Source: a virus. From it: 32,409 nt of DNA. The DNA is taken from positions 1 to 32,409 of the IMG/VR virus record IMGVR_UViG_3300006916_000028. The stretch is one strand, 5' to 3'. The notes beneath the pieces were generated by a model. It was not told the origin of the DNA. It saw only the letters and a list, made by a program, of their open reading frames with translations, and searched no databases. A program made the translations under genes and the position numbers. Below, piece after piece: positions 12,585 to 19,561 of this stretch; position 1 is the stretch's first letter; each line of letters begins with the position of its first letter.

Positions 12585-12808
12585 TGGGATACGGAGTGCT
12601 ACCGCACACATTATGCTGAGTAGCTATATGCCCTTCGGGACATCACGCTACGTCAGATACAGTTCCTGCGTAAGTGCTACACAGATTCGGATCGCAACAA
12701 TAGGGGGGGGCCAAAACTTATCACCCAAAACTTGCTAGTGATCTACCACAAACATTTTTTTCTAAAAAGTACGATGCAAAAAATATTTTTATATGTTAAG
12801 GGTCGAAT
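12585..12808 (+). other. Gene-poor gap after the small terminase gene
   Basis: No convincing gene; only short frames, the longest from an ATG being 36 codons. It holds a hairpin GTAGC/GCTAC (12620-12624/12647-12651) around ATGCCC-TTC-GGG-A-CAT, a small GTGC/GCAC hairpin near 12594, and a G8 run (12703-12710). An A+T-rich stretch (12745-12800) lies before the next ribosome site (AAGGG). No clear promoter. Confidence 0.5.
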
Positions 12809-13108
12809 ATGAGTTTACCGAGTCCAGATAAAGTTAAGAGTTTATTGAAGAGGGTTGGCGTTAGTGGTGTTAACAAACCCAAGCGAACTCCTAGTCATCC
12901 TACGAAGAGTCACGTTGTTGTGGCTAAAGATGGTAATACAGTAAAGACAATTAGGTTTGGTCAACAAGGAGTGTCGGGTGCTGGAAAGAATCCTAAGTCT
13001 GCAAAGGACAAGGCAAGAAAGAGAAGTTATTACGCTAGGCATAACGCACAGGATAGTAATCCGAGTAAGTTAAGTGCTAGGTATTGGTCGCATAAGGTGA
13101 AGTGGTAA
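12809..13108 (+). CDS. Small basic protein of the terminase-gap cluster
   Basis: The product has 99 residues and is strongly basic. The C-terminal part (K-A-R-K-R-S-Y-Y-A-R-H-N-A-Q, then K-L-S-A-R-Y-W-S-H-K-V-K-W) matches a short motif I recall from many T4-like and podo-like marine phage proteins of unknown function. The N-terminal half has V-V-V-A-K-D-G-N-T-V-K-T-I-R-F-G-Q-Q-G, a beta-hairpin. Function unknown; the charge suggests nucleic-acid binding. Confidence 0.65.
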   Translation: MSLPSPDKVKSLLKRVGVSGVNKPKRTPSHPTKSHVVVAKDGNTVKTIRFGQQGVSGAGKNPKSAKDKARKRSYYARHNAQDSNPSKLSARYWSHKVKW

Positions 13109-13362
13109 TGGCAGATAAGAAACCTAACATTCCTTCGTTGCAAAGGGAGCTTCAAACTATTTATAAGAAGCTTGGTTTAAATGAGGATGGTGAGCGTATA
13201 AAGGCTCGAACAAGAACTTTATTGTTTAGAAATATTACTGGTAAGAACAGACGTGGTTTTTCTGGTTCTATGTCTGAAGAGAAAAAGAAGTTAAGAAATA
13301 GAATGCAGGACATCCAAACAATACTTTTGGATCAGGAAGATACTGAGGGGACTTATCCGTAA
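13108..13362 (+). CDS. Small basic hypothetical protein
   Basis: ATG 13108 overlaps the upstream stop by one base (TAATG); a GTG two codons earlier is less likely. The product has 84 residues, with helices rich in Lys/Arg (R-I-K-A-R-T-R-T-L-L-F-R-N-I-T-G-K-N-R-R-G-F). No family recognised. Translationally coupled to its neighbours. Confidence 0.6.
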   Translation: MADKKPNIPSLQRELQTIYKKLGLNEDGERIKARTRTLLFRNITGKNRRGFSGSMSEEKKKLRNRMQDIQTILLDQEDTEGTYP

Positions 13363-13529
13363 TGGCGGTTAATGCAGCAGGTAATTATACAAAGCCTAAG
13401 ATGAGAAAGACTTTGTTTCAAAGAATTAAAGCAAGGGCTGTACAAGGTACGGGTGCTGGTCAGTGGTCTGCTCGAAAAGCGCAGTTACTTGCAAAACAAT
13501 ATAAAGCTAAGGGTGGTGGATACAGATGA
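13362..13529 (+). CDS. 55-residue basic protein with GQWSARKAQ motif
   Basis: The ATG at 13362 overlaps the previous stop and the frame ends by ATGA overlap with the next gene. The protein contains Y-T-K-P-K-M-R, A-V-Q-G-T-G-A-G-Q-W-S-A-R-K-A-Q-L-L-A and ends K-G-G-G-Y-R. This G-Q-W-S-A-R-K-x-Q-x-x-A motif with a G-G-G-Y end is one I know from tiny proteins of many marine phages, which supports it being a real gene. Role unknown. Confidence 0.65.
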   Translation: MAVNAAGNYTKPKMRKTLFQRIKARAVQGTGAGQWSARKAQLLAKQYKAKGGGYR

Positions 13530-13753
13530 AAAAAACACTTTTAAAAAAAGCAAATCCTAAAAAAGAAAAACAAATAGAAATTGCTATAGAAAGTACAAAA
13601 AAATACGATAGTCTTTTTGGTGATGGATATGCAAAAGAACTTTTTGATGATTACATAAAAGGCGGTATGCCACCAAAGTCTGCTGCTCGTTCTACGCTTC
13701 GAATGTTAAAGAAGTTGGAGTTTGATGAAATTATGGACAGGTTTAACGCTTAA
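13526..13753 (+). CDS. Small basic hypothetical protein
   Basis: The product has 75 residues. The N-terminus is almost all Lys-rich (MKKTLLKKANPKKEKQ); a helical part follows (F-D-D-Y-I-K-G-G-M-P-P-K-S-A-A-R-S-T-L-R-M). It overlaps both neighbours by start/stop codons. No family recognised. Confidence 0.6.
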   Translation: MKKTLLKKANPKKEKQIEIAIESTKKYDSLFGDGYAKELFDDYIKGGMPPKSAARSTLRMLKKLEFDEIMDRFNA

Positions 13754-13992
13754 TGAAACAGTCACAGAAATCTTTACTAAACTGGGGAAAACAGAAATGG
13801 AGAACCAAGTCTGGGAAGAAGTCTAGTGAAACTGGTGAACGGTACTTACCTAGCGCAGCTATTGCTTCTCTTAGTGATGCTGAATATGCAGCTACAACCA
13901 GAGCTAAACGAGAGGGTAAGGCTAAGGGTAAGCAGTTTGTGGCTCAACCGAAAAAGATTGCTAAGAAAGTAAAACCATATAGGAAAGGATAA
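13753..13992 (+). CDS. Small basic protein of a widespread unknown family (DUF5872-like)
   Basis: The product has 79 residues. S-L-x-x-W-x-K-Q-K-W-R-T-K-S-G-K, then G-E-R-Y-L-P-S-A-A-I and K-G-K-Q-F-V-A-Q-P-K-K-I-A-K-K form a pattern I recall well from a conserved family in marine phages and bacteria. I believe it is catalogued as DUF5872, though I cannot check here. The family has no established function that I know of. Its start overlaps the upstream stop (TAATG). Confidence 0.7.
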   Translation: MKQSQKSLLNWGKQKWRTKSGKKSSETGERYLPSAAIASLSDAEYAATTRAKREGKAKGKQFVAQPKKIAKKVKPYRKG

Positions 13993-13995
13993 AAC

Positions 13996-14124
13996 ATGCC
14001 TATGGGAAAAGGAACCTACGGTTCTCAAGTTGGAAGACCTAAGAAAAAGAAAAAGACTTTATTAAGTAAGAAGCAGAAGTCTTTGCCAAAAGATCTACAA
14101 AAGAAAATTATGGATTCTAAGTAA
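13996..14124 (+). CDS. 42-residue basic protein (MPMGKGTYGS type)
   Basis: The frame starts MPMGKGTYGSQVGRPKKKKK and ends S-L-P-K-D-L-Q-K-K-I-M-D-S-K. The opening M-P-x-G-x-G-T-Y-G-S-x-x-G-R-P is a recurring feature of tiny marine phage proteins. Half the residues are Lys, Ser or Gly. It begins shortly after a GGAAAGGAT stretch that can serve as ribosome site. Role unknown. Confidence 0.6.
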   Translation: MPMGKGTYGSQVGRPKKKKKTLLSKKQKSLPKDLQKKIMDSK

Positions 14125-14345
14125 TGCCTTGGGTAATAGCAAATAGTAATGAAGCTTATGACGGTGATACTCATGAGCTTGCTGGAAGAACTTGGTCGGG
14201 TGCAACAAGAACGTCTGAGTCTCGAAGACTAGAGTGGGTAGATCTTGTTGTTAAGCCTAAAAAGAAACGTGCAAGAAATAAAGACGGTACTTTAAAAGCT
14301 GATGATCCTTCTACGCCTGAAGTTAACGAGGCTTGGGAAGAGTGA
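14124..14345 (+). CDS. Small hypothetical protein
   Basis: The product has 73 residues, with the ATG overlapping the upstream stop (TAATG). It contains D-T-H-E-L-A-G-R-T-W-S-G-A-T-R-T-S-E-S-R-R-L, a pattern seen in short phage proteins near head genes. A basic patch K-P-K-K-K-R-A-R-N-K and an acidic end follow. Function unknown. Confidence 0.6.
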   Translation: MPWVIANSNEAYDGDTHELAGRTWSGATRTSESRRLEWVDLVVKPKKKRARNKDGTLKADDPSTPEVNEAWEE

Positions 14346-14542
14346 GTTTTGTTAATACGTTAAAGCCTGAAGAGCTTACTATGCTTCGAGGGATAGTTAA
14401 GAAGGTACACTTTAAACACTTTGATGAAAAACACGGTGCTAGTTACGTTACGAATTACATGCTGGACAATGTTATTGATAATATTGGTCCTGATGTGGCA
14501 GAGTGTATGATCAAGGCTGGAGTAGATAAAGGTCTTAGATGA
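14342..14542 (+). CDS. Small hypothetical protein directly before the large terminase
   Basis: I choose GTG 14342, which overlaps the previous stop as GTGA, giving 66 residues; a TTG three codons earlier is less likely. The product is helical (T-M-L-R-G-I-V-K-K-V-H-F-K-H-F). Its stop overlaps the large terminase ATG by ATGA. No family recognised. Confidence 0.55.
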   Translation: MSFVNTLKPEELTMLRGIVKKVHFKHFDEKHGASYVTNYMLDNVIDNIGPDVAECMIKAGVDKGLR

Positions 14543-16062
14543 CTGAGTTTAAGTATAAGCCTGATGGCGATGTGCTAAAGGCTTTTATGAAAGATGATAC
14601 TTTCTTTCGTGGCATTCGAGGGCCAGTAGGTTCGGGTAAATCTGTTGGTTGTTGTGTTGAGGTTTTTCGTAGAGCCTTAATGCAAAAGAAAAACGATAAG
14701 GGTATTCGAAGAAGCCGATGGGCAATCATTCGTAATACAAACCCACAGCTTCGAACAACAACTATAAAGACTTGGCTTGATTGGTTTCCCGAAGAAACAT
14801 GGGGAAAGTTTACTTGGTCAGTTCCTTATACTCATAACATTAAAAAGAATGACCTAGAGCTTGAGGTTATTTTCTTAGCATTAGACAGACCTGAAGATGT
14901 CAAAAAACTTTTATCACTTGAGTTAACTGGCGTCTGGGTTAACGAAGCTAGAGAAGTTCCGAAGTCTATTATCGATGCGTGTACAATGCGTGTTGGTCGA
15001 TTTCCTTCTATGCGTGAAGGTGGGCCTAGTTGGTCAGGGGTAATATGTGATACTAATGCCCCTGAAGAAGATCACTGGTGGCCTATTATGTCAGGTGAAG
15101 TTCCTGTTCCTGATCATATTCCTAGAGAACAGGCACGAATGTTAGTTAAACCTGATAACTGGCAGTTCTTTAAACAACCGTCTGGAATGGTTGAAGTAAG
15201 GAACGAAGATGGTGAAGTTGTAAATTATAAACCTAATAAAGACTCTGAAAACATAAAACATATGCTGAAAGGCTATTACCCTAATTTAATTACAGGTAAA
15301 ACAAAAAGCTGGATTGATGTGTATGTTATGAATAGATTGGGAAGTATCCAAGATGGAAAGCCCATATATCCAATGTTCGCTGCAGAAGTACACATAGCCA
15401 AAGAAGAAATAGCAGTAGCTGCAAGCCTACCGCTATACGTTGGTTTGGATTTTGGGTTAACTCCAGCAGCCACTCTTGGACAAAAAATCAGAGGCCGCTG
15501 GCTTGTGCAGTCTGAAATAGTAGCTTTTGATATGGGGATTGTTAGATTTGCCGAGGTGTTGCGTGAGGAAATATCCTCCCGATTTTCCCAAGCATCTGAG
15601 GTATTTATATATGGCGATCCTGCTGGGGATTTTAGAGCGCAGACGGACGAAAGTACCCCTTTCCATATTCTGCGTGGTGCTGGTTTGAGGGCATTCCCAG
15701 CCCCTTCGAACTCTGTAGATCTTCGATTGGAAGCTGTGTCTTCCCAGCTAACTAAGATGGTCGAGGGCAAGCCAGCATTTTTAATTGATAGAAGATGCCA
15801 ACAACTTATTAAGGGTTTTGAAGGTGGGTATCAGTATAGACGAATGGAAGTATCTGGTGAACGTTATGCAGATAAACCCGATAAGAATATGTTTTCTCAT
15901 ATTCACGATGCGTTACAATACATGATGCTAGGCGCTGGTGAAGGTAGAGCCTTGTTAAATAATCAGAAACCTGCAAAGGCTGTAGTTGCAAATAGAAATT
16001 TTGACTTGTTTTCTAAGCATAAGCCAAAACAAAGAAGGCAAGGATTTTGGGCGCGTATGTAA
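14539..16062 (+). CDS. Terminase large subunit (packaging ATPase/nuclease)
   Basis: The product has 507 residues. Walker A is G-P-V-G-S-G-K-S at 28-35; Walker B ends V-W-V-N-E136. The RNase H-like nuclease core shows Y-V-G-L-D304-F-G, I-Y-G-D360-P-A-G and H-I-H-D457-A-L-Q-Y, all three expected acidic residues present. It drives DNA into procapsids through the portal and cuts the concatemer. It overlaps the previous tiny gene by ATGA and is followed by a late promoter, so head genes get extra transcription. Confidence 0.93.
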   Translation: MTEFKYKPDGDVLKAFMKDDTFFRGIRGPVGSGKSVGCCVEVFRRALMQKKNDKGIRRSRWAIIRNTNPQLRTTTIKTWLDWFPEETWGKFTWSVPYTHNIKKNDLELEVIFLALDRPEDVKKLLSLELTGVWVNEAREVPKSIIDACTMRVGRFPSMREGGPSWSGVICDTNAPEEDHWWPIMSGEVPVPDHIPREQARMLVKPDNWQFFKQPSGMVEVRNEDGEVVNYKPNKDSENIKHMLKGYYPNLITGKTKSWIDVYVMNRLGSIQDGKPIYPMFAAEVHIAKEEIAVAASLPLYVGLDFGLTPAATLGQKIRGRWLVQSEIVAFDMGIVRFAEVLREEISSRFSQASEVFIYGDPAGDFRAQTDESTPFHILRGAGLRAFPAPSNSVDLRLEAVSSQLTKMVEGKPAFLIDRRCQQLIKGFEGGYQYRRMEVSGERYADKPDKNMFSHIHDALQYMMLGAGEGRALLNNQKPAKAVVANRNFDLFSKHKPKQRRQGFWARM

Positions 16063-16100
16063 TTGTGCGTTGATGTTTTTTAAATTATGTGCATATGGAT
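16061..16100 (+). promoter_or_regulatory. Late promoter before the portal block
   Basis: TAATTGTGCGTTGA at 16060-16073 is identical over 14 bases to the site at 31601-31614, and in both cases it includes the stop codon of the preceding gene. TTGATG (16070-16075), 18 bases, then TATGGAT (16094-16100). The start would lie about 14 bases before the 16121 ATG and its AGGAG. Confidence 0.62.
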
Positions 16101-16120
16101 AAAAAAACTAGGAGCTAATA

Positions 16121-16441
16121 ATGTGTGGCAGAAAAAGAGACCCGAAGATAGATGAGCAACTTAAAGAAAACAAAGCGGAAGCCGAAGCTGCAAAAGAAAC
16201 AGCCCAAGCCGATCTTAAAGAAGCCAAAGAAGAGTCTTTGGAAACGGCTATTGATATGGCTCCGTCTGACCAAACAGTAACTGAAGGTCAGTTAGATCGC
16301 CAAGGCGAAAACATCTTTGATGATCCTAAAATGAAAAGCATGGCTGCTTTACGCAGATCAAGACGTGCAGGTGGTAGAGGTAGAAGAAGCCTACTTACTG
16401 CTAAAACAGGTCAAGGATACTTTTCAAGGTTTGGTATGTAA
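16121..16441 (+). CDS. Small head-region protein between terminase and portal
   Basis: The product has 106 residues. It starts M-C-G-R-K-R-D and is followed by a long charged helix (E-N-K-A-E-A-E-A-A-K-E-T). The C-terminus is G-G-R-G-R-R-S-L-L-T-A-K-T-G-Q-G-Y-F-S-R-F. That G-R-x-S-L-L-T end is common to a small protein next to the portal in many marine podoviruses. It is probably a virion or assembly protein; function unproven. The stop overlaps the portal ATG. Confidence 0.65.
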   Translation: MCGRKRDPKIDEQLKENKAEAEAAKETAQADLKEAKEESLETAIDMAPSDQTVTEGQLDRQGENIFDDPKMKSMAALRRSRRAGGRGRRSLLTAKTGQGYFSRFGM

Positions 16442-17973
16442 TGGATGAAATCGCCAAGAATTATCTTCAAAGGTATGACAAAGCTAAAGCTAAACGTGAA
16501 AACTTTGTTCCTCTTTTTGAAGAATGTTATGAATATGCTTTACCCCAAAGGGAAAGTTTTTATCACGAAACTATAGGTCAAAGACGCGACGATAAAATAT
16601 TTGATGAAACTGCTGTAGTTGGCGTTCAGGAGTTTGCATCAAGATTACAATCAGGTCTTGTCCCTAACTTTGCTCGATGGGCTGATCTTACAGCAGGATC
16701 AGAAATACCTAAAGAAAACAGAGAAGAAATAAATAATGAGTTAGATGAAGTAACTGATTATGTATTCGAGGTAATTCAGAACTCTAACTTTGCTCAAGAA
16801 GTTCATGAGTCTTTTATGGATTTGGCAGTAGGTACTGGTATTTTAGCTTGTGAAGAAGGCGATGCAATTAATCCAGTACGTTTTGCAGCTATACCTTTGC
16901 CTCATGTTATACTTGATACTGGCCCTGATGATAGCATCGATCATGTCTTTCGAGAGCGTAAGAACATAAGATTTAATCAACTAGAACAGTTATATCCTAA
17001 AGCTAAGTTTTCTCCTGAAATAAATTCTATGGTTCAGGGTGCTGGAGATAAAACAACAACAGTATTAGAAATTGTTTGTCGTAATTATCAATCTCCAAAC
17101 GTAACTGCAAACTTTCATTATGCAATATGCATGACAACTAAGTCTGTAATATTTAAAAGAGAAATGGAAGGTTTAGGATCTAATCCTTTTATTTGTTTTC
17201 GTTGGTCTAAATGTGCTGGTGAAGTGTATGGTCGTGGTCCATTAATTAATGCGCTGTCTTCTATTAAAACAACCAACCTTACTATCGAGTTAATATTAGA
17301 AAATGCTCAGATGTCTATCTCTGGTATATATCAAATGGAAGATGATGGGGTAATAAATCCTGATACAATTAATCTCGTTCCAGGGACTATAATTCCTAAA
17401 GCTATGGGATCTGCTGGGTTGCAACCTATACAAGCTGCTGGTCGCTTCGATGTTGCTCAATTGGTTTTGGGAGATATGAGAAACAATATTAAACGTGCTT
17501 TGTATAATGATATGCTTGGAGATCCTAATAAAACTCCTGCATCTGCAACAGAAATAGCAGAACGTATGGCAGACTTATCAAGACGTATTGGATCTGCATT
17601 TGGAAGATTGCAAGTAGAACTTGTTCAACCTGTGTTGCAGAGAGTTATTCATATCTTAAAGAAGCAAGGTCGCATCGAAGTACCTGTTCTTAATGGTAGA
17701 GAAATAAAAGTTAAGTCTGTTTCTCCATTGGCACAGGCACAAGCTAACCAAGATATTACTGCTATATCAAGATTCCTTGAATTAACTCAAGGTGCATTTG
17801 GCCCTGAGACTTTACAGCTATTGGTAAACAGTGAAGAGACTGCTGCTTATCTTGCTAAGAAGTTTGGAGTTCCAGATAATTTAATAAGGGATGAGTCTCA
17901 AAGAAAAGAAATAGTTGCATTAATGCAGCAAATGCAGCAAAGTCAGGCTCAAGCACCACAACCAATGGAGTAA
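16441..17973 (+). CDS. Portal protein (T7-type head-tail connector)
   Basis: The product has 510 residues. The N-terminal part (R-E-N-F-V-P-L-F-E-E-C-Y-E-Y-A-L-P, then V-G-V-Q-E-F-A-S-R-L-Q-S-G-L-V-P) and the later F-R-W-S-K-C-A-G-E-V-Y-G-R-G-P are hallmarks of T7-like collar/portal proteins. So is P-A-S-A-T-E-I-A-E-R-M. Length is close to the usual 500-540. The twelve-subunit ring would be the motor channel for the terminase and the attachment point of the tail. The end is Gln-rich (M-Q-Q-M-Q-Q-S-Q). Confidence 0.92.
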   Translation: MDEIAKNYLQRYDKAKAKRENFVPLFEECYEYALPQRESFYHETIGQRRDDKIFDETAVVGVQEFASRLQSGLVPNFARWADLTAGSEIPKENREEINNELDEVTDYVFEVIQNSNFAQEVHESFMDLAVGTGILACEEGDAINPVRFAAIPLPHVILDTGPDDSIDHVFRERKNIRFNQLEQLYPKAKFSPEINSMVQGAGDKTTTVLEIVCRNYQSPNVTANFHYAICMTTKSVIFKREMEGLGSNPFICFRWSKCAGEVYGRGPLINALSSIKTTNLTIELILENAQMSISGIYQMEDDGVINPDTINLVPGTIIPKAMGSAGLQPIQAAGRFDVAQLVLGDMRNNIKRALYNDMLGDPNKTPASATEIAERMADLSRRIGSAFGRLQVELVQPVLQRVIHILKKQGRIEVPVLNGREIKVKSVSPLAQAQANQDITAISRFLELTQGAFGPETLQLLVNSEETAAYLAKKFGVPDNLIRDESQRKEIVALMQQMQQSQAQAPQPME

Positions 17974-17976
17974 AGC

Positions 17977-18252
17977 TTGAGTAAACAACCTTATGTTGGG
18001 ATTGATGGAATACAAAGATCCCAAAAACTTGATGAACAAATAAGTCTAGATATTGCAGCTTTATTAGCTACACCTTCAGGTCAATCTGTAATGCAGTATC
18101 TAAGATCAATTACAACTGATATTGCTAATGGCCCAAACATTTCTAATGACGAGTTAAGACATTTAGAAGGTCAGAGATTTGTTGTTGGACTATTATCTTC
18201 CAGAGCCAATCATGGTTCTTCAATTAAATCTAAAGAGGGTAAGAATGGCTGA
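17977..18252 (+). CDS. Small head-region protein (Bbp19-like), TTG start
   Basis: A TTG start at 17977 has GGAG six bases upstream and no better start is near; 91 residues. The pattern L-L-A-T-P-S-G-Q-S-V-M-Q-Y-L-R-S-I and the end E-L-R-H-L-E-G-Q-R-F-V-V-G-L-L match a small helical protein found between portal and scaffold in other podoviruses, of the Bordetella phage Bbp19 type as I recall. Function not established. It overlaps the scaffold start. Confidence 0.65.
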   Translation: MSKQPYVGIDGIQRSQKLDEQISLDIAALLATPSGQSVMQYLRSITTDIANGPNISNDELRHLEGQRFVVGLLSSRANHGSSIKSKEGKNG

Positions 18253-18967
18253 AGAAACAACAACTGTAGAAGAAGTTGCACCAGTAGAAACTTCTGAGGC
18301 AACAGTAGATGAGGTAACAACATCTGATCGTCCTGAATGGTTGCCAGAAAAGTTTAATGATCCATCTGAATTAGGCAAAGCATATAAAGAGTTAGAATCT
18401 AAGCTTGGACAAAAAGAAGAAGATATAAAATCTAAGCTTATGGAAGAACTTGATAAACCTAAAGAGGGCGTTCCTGATTCTTTTGGTGATTACCAACTTC
18501 CTTCTGATATTGAATTTGATGAAGCTATGGGTACTGATTTACTTCAGGACTGGGCAAAGCATTGCCACGATAACAAATATTCACATGAAGAATTTCAAAA
18601 GGGTATTGAGTTTTACATGGCTGCTCAACCTGAAGAAATTGATATAGATGCCGAGGCTTCGAAGCTTGGCGAAAACTCTGAAGCTAGAATAGAAGCTGCT
18701 TCTTTGTTTGCAAATAAGTTCTTTCCTGAAGATATGTTACCTGCTTTAGAAAGAATGTGTGAAACTAGTGATGGTATTGTAGCGTTAGAGTTTATGATGC
18801 AACAAATGCAAGATCCATCTGTAGTTGATGGTAGCCCTGCTACTGGCGCTTTAAGCCAAGGCAGACTAGAAGAAATGATGAAAGATCCAAGATATCATGA
18901 TCGTTCACAACAGGATTCAAACTTTATCAAAATGGTAAATGAAGGTTTCCAAAAACTTTATGGATGA
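18245..18967 (+). CDS. Capsid assembly scaffolding protein (T7 gp9-like)
   Basis: ATG 18245 is preceded by AGAGG at good distance; 240 residues. It is strongly acidic, with P-E-W-L-P-E-K-F-N-D-P-S-E-L-G-K-A-Y-K-E-L-E-S-K-L-G near the N-terminus, the classical T7-like scaffold motif. The C-terminus is amphipathic (F-I-K-M-V-N-E-G-F-Q-K-L-Y-G), as needed for coat binding. Its place between portal and capsid genes fits. It should be absent from mature particles. Confidence 0.88.
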   Translation: MAEETTTVEEVAPVETSEATVDEVTTSDRPEWLPEKFNDPSELGKAYKELESKLGQKEEDIKSKLMEELDKPKEGVPDSFGDYQLPSDIEFDEAMGTDLLQDWAKHCHDNKYSHEEFQKGIEFYMAAQPEEIDIDAEASKLGENSEARIEAASLFANKFFPEDMLPALERMCETSDGIVALEFMMQQMQDPSVVDGSPATGALSQGRLEEMMKDPRYHDRSQQDSNFIKMVNEGFQKLYG

Positions 18968-19481
18968 ACTTAGAATAATGGAAAGAGGGGGTTATTATTT
19001 AACCCCTTTTAAAGACGATCATATATATGAATTTATCCATATTATTCATCCCGAAAATATTAAAGAGCTTTTAGAAACAGGTCTTTACCCAGATGTTTTG
19101 AGTGCCTTAAAAGATCTAGCTAGGAAAAGTGAAGTATATTTAGTTAGAGATAAAAACGATGAAATAATTTTTGTTGGTGGATTATTTTTTGATGAAGATA
19201 CACCTCAAATGTTTGCTATGTTTTCTACTAAAATTAAAGATAACTTCTTTGTTTTAGCTAGAGGATCAAAGATGCTAGTAAACTTTTTTGATAAAACTTA
19301 TCCAATGCTTTCTATGGTTATTAAGAGTGATTACGCTGATATGTTGCAGTGGGCAGCATGGTTAGGATTTGAAACAGTTGGTTGTTCTCAATACAAAAAT
19401 ATTAACTTTATTCATTTTGTGCGTTGCAATCCTGATGCAAATGATGTTGTAGATGAGTTATCGAGGCCCATAAAACACTGA
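18960..19481 (+). CDS. gp13-like internal virion protein / GNAT-like fold
   Basis: ATG 18960 overlaps the scaffold stop by eight bases (173 residues); an ATG seven codons earlier is possible. The pattern M-F-A-M-F-S-T-K-I-K-D-N-F-F-V-L-A-R-G-S-K, then Y-P-M-L-S-M-V and W-A-A-W-L-G-F-E resembles T7 gp13 and other phage proteins with an acetyltransferase-like fold. In T7 the gene lies after tail tubular B; here it lies between scaffold and capsid. The catalytic state is unknown. Confidence 0.6.
   Translation: MDELRIMERGGYYLTPFKDDHIYEFIHIIHPENIKELLETGLYPDVLSALKDLARKSEVYLVRDKNDEIIFVGGLFFDEDTPQMFAMFSTKIKDNFFVLARGSKMLVNFFDKTYPMLSMVIKSDYADMLQWAAWLGFETVGCSQYKNINFIHFVRCNPDANDVVDELSRPIKH
19418..19454 (+). 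promoter_or_regulatory. Possible fourth late promoter, before the capsid gene
   Basis: TGTGCGTTG (19418-19426) repeats the extended -35 element, with TTGCAA, 18 bases and TGTAGAT (19448-19454). It lies inside the end of the gp13-like gene, about 108 bases before the capsid ATG. It differs at the A of TTGA and at one -10 base, so it is weaker evidence. Confidence 0.35.
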
Positions 19482-19561
19482 GAAGCCCGTAAGGATACCT
19501 TCGTTGAGGATGTGGAATGGACACCCAAGATGCAAACATAACTTAACTTAGGAACTGTAAA

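Noticed and set aside
12628-12738. 36-codon frame (MPFGTSRYVRYSS...) after the small terminase
   Set aside because: No ribosome site, and the same bases form a hairpin; another frame there is open too but has no start.
15276-15770. Leftward 164-codon frame opposite the large terminase
   Set aside because: Shadow of the terminase gene, no ribosome site, composition unlike the real leftward genes.
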